Assembly: GCA_018725275.1 (NCBI GenBank)
Contig: QLUC01000109.1
Span: forward strand, 1-5,021
Origin: Bacillota bacterium
GTDB lineage: Bacteria > Bacillota > UBA994
Direction: 5' to 3'
DNA length: 5,021 nt
A program made the position numbers and the translations under genes. Shown here in pieces: positions 1 through 5,021 of this stretch (positions are counted from its first letter, which is position 1; each line of letters starts with the position of its first letter). Under the pieces are notes generated by a model that worked only from the letters and a program-made list of their open reading frames with translations, searched no databases and was not told where the DNA came from.

Positions 1-58
1 ATATGCCGATAGTCTGCCTAGCGGTATCCCACAAATGGTCAACATTGAGTTTAGTCAT
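1..58 (-). CDS. Possible start of an unidentified gene, cut by the left edge
   Basis: An ATG at 58-56 opens a frame that stays open for 19 codons to the window edge, reading MTKLNVDHLWDTARQTIGI. An in-frame TGA lies immediately before the ATG, so this is the first possible start in the frame. An AGGGGG ribosome binding site lies 9 bases upstream, the same variant that precedes the GTG start of the TIGR03936-type gene. It begins 52 bases after the RNase stop and would be co-transcribed with it. The product is not ribosomal protein L21, which is the usual next gene in relatives. The short 'VDHLWDTARQTIG' stretch faintly resembles the opening helix of DnaA N-terminal domains (pattern 'xLWxxALxxI'), but 19 residues cannot support a family call. 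The frame could also be chance, so confidence is modest. Confidence 0.4.
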   Translation of the reverse strand, partial: MTKLNVDHLWDTARQTIGI

Positions 59-67
59 TCATCAATG

Positions 68-73
68 CCCCCT
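68..73 (-). promoter_or_regulatory. Candidate ribosome binding site of the left-edge frame
   Basis: AGGGGG on the minus strand, 9 bases before the ATG at 58-56. It is the main support for translation of the truncated left-edge frame. It is not a perfect AGGAGG, so it counts as moderate evidence only. Confidence 0.35.
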
Positions 74-110
74 GCCATAGTATTTGCGCCAACTATTGCG
101 ACTCTAATTG

Positions 111-1817
111 TTACTCTACTTTGGCTACGGCGAATAATCTGGCCCGCGCATAGGTTCGCTGTACCTTGATAACCTCAAAAGTGGCTTTCTTGCCGATGAG
201 CGAGGCCGCGTTCTCCACCTGGATGACATACCCCTCCACGCGGGCCACCCCATCTTCCGGGCGGTTGTTGTGGACGCTGTCGATTAGCAAGGTATGTATC
301 TCGCCGAGGGCAACCGGCACGGCCGCCTTTTCTACCTCCTCCACCGAACCGGCGAGGGTGATTTTGTACTCCTCCGGGTTCATTTGCTGTGCGCCACGGA
401 TGAAGATGCGTTTTTCCGTCTCGCGCTCCAGACGCTCTAAGTTAGCCGCATTGACCCCAATCAAGTTGCCGGCGGTAGTGGGATGAACTTGAATTAGCAC
501 CGCAGGCTCTAGTGTCGCCTTGAGGAAGCGCTTTAATTCGCCCTCAATCCTGCTGCCCGCCACTTCATCCGAGAGCACCCGTCCCGTACCTTCACAACAT
601 GGGCAATCTTTCTGTAATAGCTCGCTGATACTATGGCGCACCTTCTGCCGAGTCATCTCCACAAGACCAAGGTCAGTCAGCCCGAGGATGGAGGTCTTAG
701 TTTTATCGGGCTGCATGGACTCATGGAGGGTGGCGAGGACTTTTTTCTGGTGCTCCCCCTTATCCATGTCGATGAAATCAATGATGATGATGCCCCCGAT
801 ATTGCGGAGGCGCAGTTGCCTGGCAATCTCACGCGCTGCCTCGAGATTGGTCTTCAGTACCGTGTCCGAGAGATTGGTCGAGCCGACGAACTTACCTGTG
901 TTGACATCAATTGAAGTGAGTGCTTCGGTTTGGTCGATAACCACATAGCCTCCACACTTCAGCCAGACACGGCTCTTTAAGATTTTGCGTAGCTCATCTT
1001 CGACACCAAAGACCTCAAAGATGGGTTGATTTTGCTGAAACAAAAAGACTCGGTCCTTAAACTCGGGGCCAATGTCCTCAAGCAACAATAAAATGTGCTC
1101 ATATTCCTCCGCGCTATCTATGAATAGCCGCAGGACTTCGTGGTCAAAACTGTCGCGGATGATGCGGTACAGGAGGTTTAAGTCCTTGTGCAGTAGACTT
1201 GGAGCTTTCGCCGCCTTCCCACGATTCTTGATGCGCTTCCAAAGTTTTTCGAGGAATTCGACATCCTTTTTCAGTTCGTCCGGCGGGCAGGACTCCGCCA
1301 TGGTGCGCACAATGAGCCCCATCCCCTTAGGACGCAGCTCATGGGCTAACTTACGCAGGCGGTCACGCTCCTCCGCCGTCGCAATGCGGCGCGATACCCC
1401 CACATAGTCTACCGTGGGCATCAGGACCACAAAGCGCCCGGGTAGAGTAATGTGCCTTGTTACTCTCGCCCCCTTCGTGCCAAAGGGGTCTTTGGCCACC
1501 TGCACGATTACCGGCTGCCCTGCCTTGACGACGTCCTTGATGGATGAGGGGCCGGTAATTTTCTCTGGCACCTCATCTAGCCCCTCGACGCTTTCTAAGG
1601 CATCGTCGACATAGAGGAAGGTGTTTTTTGGCAGACCCACATTCACAAAGGCCGCCTGCATGCCAGGTAAAACATTGGCCACCTTGCCTTTGTAAATGTT
1701 ACCGACTACCCTCTGTTCAGCACTATTTTCCATATGAAATTCCACTAACTCGCCATTTTCAATAATTGCCACCCTGGTATCCCGCGCTCCGCAGTTAATG
1801 ACTATCTCCTTAACCAC
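111..1817 (-). CDS. rng: Ribonuclease G (RNase E/G family endoribonuclease)
   Basis: This 568-residue cytoplasmic endoribonuclease would cut single-stranded, AU-rich RNA, preferring 5'-monophosphate ends, in rRNA maturation and mRNA decay. An S1 RNA-binding domain covers about residues 36-118 (VVGNIYKGKVANVLPGMQAA). The 5'-phosphate sensor pair is present at R171-T172 (GLIVRT). The two magnesium-binding catalytic aspartates are D304 (SIDVNTG) and D347 (IIIDFIDM), matching E. coli RNase E D303 and D346. The zinc-link cysteines are C405 and C408 (CPCCEGTG). It lacks the long RNase E scaffold tail, so RNase G fits better, although it is longer than the 489-residue E. coli enzyme. About residues 505-568 look like a TRAM RNA-binding domain. 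The start is GTG, chosen because GGGAGGA lies 6 bases upstream; the stop is TAA. It lies 46 bases after the TIGR03936-type gene, with no promoter or terminator between. Family assignment is secure; the substrate is inferred. Confidence 0.97.
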   Translation of the reverse strand: MVKEIVINCGARDTRVAIIENGELVEFHMENSAEQRVVGNIYKGKVANVLPGMQAAFVNVGLPKNTFLYVDDALESVEGLDEVPEKITGPSSIKDVVKAGQPVIVQVAKDPFGTKGARVTRHITLPGRFVVLMPTVDYVGVSRRIATAEERDRLRKLAHELRPKGMGLIVRTMAESCPPDELKKDVEFLEKLWKRIKNRGKAAKAPSLLHKDLNLLYRIIRDSFDHEVLRLFIDSAEEYEHILLLLEDIGPEFKDRVFLFQQNQPIFEVFGVEDELRKILKSRVWLKCGGYVVIDQTEALTSIDVNTGKFVGSTNLSDTVLKTNLEAAREIARQLRLRNIGGIIIIDFIDMDKGEHQKKVLATLHESMQPDKTKTSILGLTDLGLVEMTRQKVRHSISELLQKDCPCCEGTGRVLSDEVAGSRIEGELKRFLKATLEPAVLIQVHPTTAGNLIGVNAANLERLERETEKRIFIRGAQQMNPEEYKITLAGSVEEVEKAAVPVALGEIHTLLIDSVHNNRPEDGVARVEGYVIQVENAASLIGKKATFEVIKVQRTYARARLFAVAKVE

Positions 1818-1823
1818 AAGTCA

Positions 1824-1830
1824 TCCTCCC
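1824..1830 (-). promoter_or_regulatory. Ribosome binding site of rng, fixes its GTG start
   Basis: GGGAGGA on the minus strand, with 6 bases (TGACTT) before the GTG at 1817-1815. The overlapping ATG inside GGATGA is out of frame with the gene, so the GTG is the supported start. Confidence 0.85.
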
Positions 1831-1863
1831 TTCTCCGCCTACTAGGAAATATCCCCCTAAGCG

Positions 1864-2526
1864 TTATTCTTCATCAAGCGGCGCCATGAGCCTCTCCGCC
1901 CTTAGATAGAGCTCCTTGCGCACCACATAATCGGCCTGATATTCTTCGCCGCTTAGTCCTCCCAACAACGCCAAAAATTCATCGGGCCTAAAGAACACAG
2001 GCTCACTAGAACTTAACACCGCCCGCAATCTATTGTCCTCTACCCGCACATCGCGCACGAGGGGCTTGGCGTTGACGAGCTTCGTGCTGCTCTTGCTTTT
2101 CTTCAAAAAGTGTACTTCCTCGGCTCCCGTAAAAGCTTGCACTGCCTGTGCCAAGGACCCTTGCCCCAGTACCTGAACTTCGTAATCTGTCCAAGCGACC
2201 TCGGCGGCTAGTGGCTTCCTGTCCGCATTGACCATCCTTGCTCCGAGAAAACTAAACTCGGTCTGCAAAGTGACACTCTGGAGCCTCTCTATTAAATGGG
2301 ACATGGCTAAAGGTTCCGCGAGAGACAGGTCAACATAGTCGGCCTCGCTGCGGTAGCCTAGGGGCATGGGTGAAGCTAGCGACAATATGGGATGCGGGTT
2401 GAAGCCTTGGCTAAAAGCTAGAGGTAGGTTTGCCCGCCTAAAAAGGCGGTAGTAGGCGCGGTGGGTGTCAAGGTGCGAAATATAGGCCAACTGAGCGCTG
2501 CGGGCGAATTTAAGCCAAAGCCTCAC
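1864..2526 (-). CDS. TIGR03936/DUF2344 radical SAM-linked protein
   Basis: A 220-residue protein of the small family that accompanies, or is fused to, TIGR03960 radical SAM proteins. No biochemical activity is established that I know of. Visible hallmarks are the N-terminal strand MRLWLKFARS, the LAYISHLD segment (13-20), the signature FSQGFNPHP (38-46), SPMPLGYRSEADYVDL (52-67) and a basic tail with YVVRKELYLRAE. There is no signal peptide or membrane segment, so it should be cytoplasmic. The open frame extends 55 codons upstream to an ATG at 2691, but that part is a shadow of the radical SAM gene. The true start is the GTG at 2526-2524, which overlaps the upstream TGA as GTGA, has AGGGGG 8 bases before it, and gives the family's usual N-terminus and length. 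The overlap suggests translational coupling and matched amounts of the two products. Family recognition is strong; function is unknown. Confidence 0.93.
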   Translation of the reverse strand: MRLWLKFARSAQLAYISHLDTHRAYYRLFRRANLPLAFSQGFNPHPILSLASPMPLGYRSEADYVDLSLAEPLAMSHLIERLQSVTLQTEFSFLGARMVNADRKPLAAEVAWTDYEVQVLGQGSLAQAVQAFTGAEEVHFLKKSKSSTKLVNAKPLVRDVRVEDNRLRAVLSSSEPVFFRPDEFLALLGGLSGEEYQADYVVRKELYLRAERLMAPLDEE

Positions 2527-4352
2527 TGTCCCCGCCCCCTCTCGGTCACGGTGCTCACCGCCAGCGCTGTGCACACGCCGCAAGCCACACATGTCCCCGC
2601 CGCACAGTCCAAGGTGAGCATCGCTAGGCCCGCCTTTTCTTTTTCGGCCAGCAAAAACTCTCGTGTGACTCCCGGTGAAAGGTGCTCCCATGGGAACTGT
2701 TCCTCAGGGTGACGCTCGCGATTAGCATACCAAGTAGGGTCTAAACCAACTTCCGCAAAGGCTTCCATCCAGAGGTCATAGCGAAAATGCTCCCCCCAGG
2801 CATCGAACTTACAGCCTAAGCGATACGCTGCAATTAAAACCTTCCCCAGCCGCCGATCACCACGGCTGAAGACCGCTTCGAGAAAACTCGTCGACGCGTC
2901 GTGATAAACAAATTTGACTCGCCTGTCCCTCCGCAATCTATCGCGCAGGTATTGCTGCCGCTCCTCGAGAACTTGCATGGCAGCTTGTGGCTCCCACTGA
3001 AAGGGGGTGTGCGGCTTGGGAACAAATGAAGAAACACTGACCGCTACAGGCAAGATAGCTGCGGCGCGAGCGATAAGGCCGAGCATTTCGTCGAGGTCAC
3101 TCTGGGTCTCGGTGGGTAGGCCGAGCATAAAGTACAATTTGACGCTCTTAAAGCCCAGACGCTTCGCACCCTGCAGGCTCGCCAGTAACCCCTCGGCAGT
3201 AACCTGCTTGTTGATAACATCGCGCAAGCGCTGGGAGCCGGCTTCAGGGGCGAGGGTGATGCCGGATTTTCTCACCCTGGCGACTTCTGCCGCTAACTGC
3301 ACCGAGAAACTATCTACCCGCAGCGAAGGCAGAGAGATATTGACCCCCTCACAACTGAGCTTGTCCACGAGTTCCCTGACGAGCGATTCGATACCGCTGT
3401 GGTCCATGGTGGACAGCGAAGAAAGGGAGACTTCCTCATATCCGGTGTTCCTGATGGCGGCTTGGGCGGCCAGAACCAAGGTGTGCGTACTAAACTCTCG
3501 CACGGGGCGGTACGTCATACCCGCTTGGCAAAAACGACAGCCACGCGCACAGCCGCGAAAAATCTCAAGAAGAACACGGTCATGAATAATCTCCGTATAG
3601 GGGAGCACCGGAGCCGTGGGTATGTAGTTCGGAGAAAGTTCAGCCACCACTCTCTTCTCAACAATTTCGGGCAGGTGGGGCAATTTGCGCTTTAGCCCTC
3701 GCCAGGTTGCATCCTCATGGTAGAGCGGCTCATAGAGGCTGGGGACGTAGACGCCCTTGACGCCGGTTAGGCGCTCGAGCATCTCTTTTCTCGTACTGCC
3801 GTCCGCCTTGCCCTTTTGCACTGCCTGAATGATTTCCACTATCACTTCTTCGCCTTCGCCCAGCACAACGGCATCCAGCACATCCGCCAAGGGCTCGACA
3901 TTGTAAGCCGTGGGCCCGCCGGCGATGATGAGGGGGTGCTGCTCCCCACGATCCTTGGCCAGTAGCGGTATGCCAGATAAGTCCAGCATGAGCAATATGT
4001 TGGTATAGCTTAGTTCATACTGCAGGGTAAAGCCTACGAGGTCAAACTCATCGATCGGGGAAAAACTCTCTAAACCATACAGCTTAACTTTAGCTGCGTT
4101 CATCTTTGCCGCCATATCGACCCAAGGGGCGAACACGCGCTCCGCGGCGGCGTATGGCAAATCGTTAATGACCTTGTATAGTATTTTTAGCCCCAAGTGG
4201 GACATGCCCACTTCGTAGGTATCAGGAAAGGCCAGGGCCACCCTAACTTGATCGGCACCCCCGTCCTTTCTTACGGCATTGATCTCGCCGCCAATGTAGC
4301 GGGCGGGCTTAGTCACTTGCGGCAAGAGCCGCTCAATTTCTTTGGGAATCAT
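2523..4352 (-). CDS. TIGR03960 radical SAM protein with B12-binding-like N-terminus
   Basis: A 609-residue, probably cytoplasmic iron-sulfur enzyme of unknown reaction. Residue numbers use the ATG at 4352. About 1-240 form a B12-binding-like Rossmann region (FPDTYEVGMSHLG, IIAGGPTAYNVEPLADV, LGEGEE), but no DxHxxG cobalamin-ligand motif is visible. The radical SAM core follows, with the CxxxCxxC cluster at C268, C272 and C275 (FRGCARGCRFCQAG), a GYEEVSLSSLS segment, LAPEAGSQRLRDVINK, and KLYFMLGLPTET, as in YgiQ/MiaB-like enzymes. The last ~30 residues hold four more cysteines (583, 588, 591, 594). The ATG at 4358 adds two residues but abuts AGGAGG with no spacing; the ATG at 4352 lies 6 bases from it and is preferred. 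It follows the protease gene by 32 bases and overlaps the TIGR03936-type gene by 4 bases. Methylation, thiolation or another radical modification of RNA or protein is inference from the fold. Confidence 0.94.
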   Translation of the reverse strand: MIPKEIERLLPQVTKPARYIGGEINAVRKDGGADQVRVALAFPDTYEVGMSHLGLKILYKVINDLPYAAAERVFAPWVDMAAKMNAAKVKLYGLESFSPIDEFDLVGFTLQYELSYTNILLMLDLSGIPLLAKDRGEQHPLIIAGGPTAYNVEPLADVLDAVVLGEGEEVIVEIIQAVQKGKADGSTRKEMLERLTGVKGVYVPSLYEPLYHEDATWRGLKRKLPHLPEIVEKRVVAELSPNYIPTAPVLPYTEIIHDRVLLEIFRGCARGCRFCQAGMTYRPVREFSTHTLVLAAQAAIRNTGYEEVSLSSLSTMDHSGIESLVRELVDKLSCEGVNISLPSLRVDSFSVQLAAEVARVRKSGITLAPEAGSQRLRDVINKQVTAEGLLASLQGAKRLGFKSVKLYFMLGLPTETQSDLDEMLGLIARAAAILPVAVSVSSFVPKPHTPFQWEPQAAMQVLEERQQYLRDRLRRDRRVKFVYHDASTSFLEAVFSRGDRRLGKVLIAAYRLGCKFDAWGEHFRYDLWMEAFAEVGLDPTWYANRERHPEEQFPWEHLSPGVTREFLLAEKEKAGLAMLTLDCAAGTCVACGVCTALAVSTVTERGRGQ

Positions 4353-4358
4353 AAACAT

Positions 4359-4364
4359 CCTCCT
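4359..4364 (-). promoter_or_regulatory. Ribosome binding site of the radical SAM gene, decides its start
   Basis: A perfect AGGAGG on the minus strand. It directly touches the ATG at 4358-4356 but lies exactly 6 bases before the in-frame ATG at 4352-4350. Normal spacing therefore favours the second ATG, and the protein starts MIPKEIERLLP. Confidence 0.8.
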
Positions 4365-4384
4365 GCACGACGCTACCGCACCTA

Positions 4385-5021
4385 TTATATCCTACGCTCA
4401 TTAACAATGTCTGCAAAAGTTATGCGCACACCCTTGCCCACCAGAGCTTGGCATATTTTGTCTTCGCTAACTGTCAGGATCTCCCCATTTGGGCGGACGA
4501 CATTGAAGACATGGTAACAACCAGGCGTCATGGTCTCCACTGCTTGCACCACCGCAGTGTCGGGGTGAACCATCACCAATTTCCCGGGCAATACTCTGGC
4601 CTGCCACAGTTCGCTCGTGCCCCGGGCAACATAGTTCATTACCTGGTAGGGGAGCATTTTCTTCTCCTGCCAGGCGGCATGAAGCAGAAAGATTCCTAGC
4701 GCGACCGCGTTAATGCTCAGTATGCCCAGCAAAAAAAGTACAGTGGCGACCGCGACAAAACCCCATGCCACCCTAAAGGTATGAGCCAGCACTTTACGCG
4801 TTCCCTGCAGCAGCCCCTCCTGCCTCACCAAGTAGCTCTTGAGTATCCGACCACCGTCCAGAGGCATCACCGGCAATAGGTTGACCAAGAGCAGGAGCAC
4901 ATTGCTCTCTAGGAGGGCCGCCCCCCAAGGAGTGAGGTGGTTCAGCAGGCCTATGCATAAGAGAACGAGACTGTTGGCAGGGCCACCTAGAGCAAGGGTC
5001 GCTTCCTCTTTGGGGTTACCG
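4385..5021 (-). CDS. spoIVFB: SpoIVFB-type site-2 (M50) metalloprotease, N-terminus missing
   Basis: The last 211 residues of an intramembrane zinc protease; the HExxH motif and start lie beyond the right edge. The frame is open from the edge to the TAA at 4387-4385, so the GTG at 4900 is internal and not a start. Numbering from the edge, GNPKEEATLALGGPANS (1-17) matches the conserved AGPxxN segment. NLLPVMPLDGGR (47-58) is the second active-site motif, with zinc ligand D55. Hydrophobic helices lie at about 17-30, 38-50 and 86-117 (two spans). About 141-205 form a single CBS-like domain (VLPGKLVMVHPDTAVVQAVE...), as in Bacillus SpoIVFB, where it is known to help control cleavage of pro-sigma-K in the mother cell. 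The neighbourhood agrees, since spoIVF lies near rplU in Bacillus and the same neighbours recur in Clostridia. The sigma-K role is inferred; another site-2 protease substrate is possible. Confidence 0.9.
   Translation of the reverse strand, partial: GNPKEEATLALGGPANSLVLLCIGLLNHLTPWGAALLESNVLLLLVNLLPVMPLDGGRILKSYLVRQEGLLQGTRKVLAHTFRVAWGFVAVATVLFLLGILSINAVALGIFLLHAAWQEKKMLPYQVMNYVARGTSELWQARVLPGKLVMVHPDTAVVQAVETMTPGCYHVFNVVRPNGEILTVSEDKICQALVGKGVRITFADIVNERRI

Noticed and set aside
3..80. Plus-strand 25-codon frame starting with ATG at 3
   Set aside because: No ribosome binding site can be seen and the composition is not protein-like; it overlaps the better-supported minus-strand frame.
77..96. 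ATAGT...ACTAT inverted repeat after the rng stop as a terminator
   Set aside because: The stem is only 5 AT-rich base pairs with a 10-base loop and no U-tract; a ribosome binding site follows at once.
2..169. Plus-strand open frame with a hydrophobic stretch (APTIATLIVTLLWL), which might be the end of a convergent membrane protein
   Set aside because: It would overlap the end of the secure rng gene by about 59 bases and is entered from the window edge without an identifiable start. The hydrophobic stretch partly arises as the antisense of the rng tail, and the minus-strand frame has a better ribosome binding site.
778..794. ATGATGATGATG short tandem repeat
   Set aside because: It encodes the conserved isoleucine run before catalytic D347 of RNase G and is explained by protein sequence.
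1818..1863. Possible hairpin in the gap between the TIGR03936-type gene and rng (TAGG...CCTA)
   Set aside because: The stem is only 4-5 base pairs including a wobble pair, with no U-tract, so it is not a terminator or a recognisable regulatory structure.
2527..2691. N-terminal extension of the TIGR03936-type frame to an ATG at 2691
   Set aside because: This stretch lies inside the radical SAM gene in another frame, has Arg/Gly-rich low-quality sequence, and the family's N-terminus begins at the GTG at 2526.
2892..2901. CGACGCGTCG perfect palindrome
   Set aside because: It lies inside coding sequence of the radical SAM gene, is short, and nothing else marks it as a binding site.
3007..3585. 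Long plus-strand open frame of 192 codons opposite the radical SAM gene
   Set aside because: It is antisense to a secure conserved gene, with Ser/Arg/Thr-rich shadow composition and no recognisable domain.

Overview
All recognisable genes lie on the minus strand and read right to left as one tight cluster, with gaps of about 32 to 52 bases and one 4-base overlap. In transcription order they are: the 3' part of a SpoIVFB-type site-2 (M50) metalloprotease that runs off the right edge; a radical SAM protein of the TIGR03960 type with a B12-binding-like N-terminus; its small partner of the TIGR03936/DUF2344 type; an RNase E/G family ribonuclease; and the first 19 codons of a possible further gene that runs off the left edge.

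The content points to a Bacillota genome, most likely a spore-forming member of the Clostridia or a related deep class. The SpoIVFB-like protease, the fused-neighbour TIGR03960-TIGR03936 pair and RNase G are a known clostridial arrangement, normally placed just upstream of rplU-ysxB-rpmA-obg. GC content looks moderate (mid-fifties percent by eye), codon use appears uniform, and strong Shine-Dalgarno sequences precede the genes. I see no mobile element, CRISPR array, tRNA, rRNA, riboswitch or convincing intrinsic terminator.

Functionally the cluster joins a membrane protease that in Bacillus activates the mother-cell sigma factor, an uncharacterised radical SAM pair whose GTGA overlap implies coupled translation, and an RNA-processing endonuclease with a TRAM-like C-terminal tail. 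The co-location with RNase G and, in relatives, ribosomal protein genes suggests (inference only) that the radical SAM pair acts on RNA or the translation apparatus.

The window is largely an ordinary conserved region. The points most worth a second look are the unsolved role of the radical SAM pair, its C-terminal four-cysteine cluster, the TRAM-like domain on the RNase, and the fact that the reading frame after the RNase is not rplU and leaves no room for an L21 leader.
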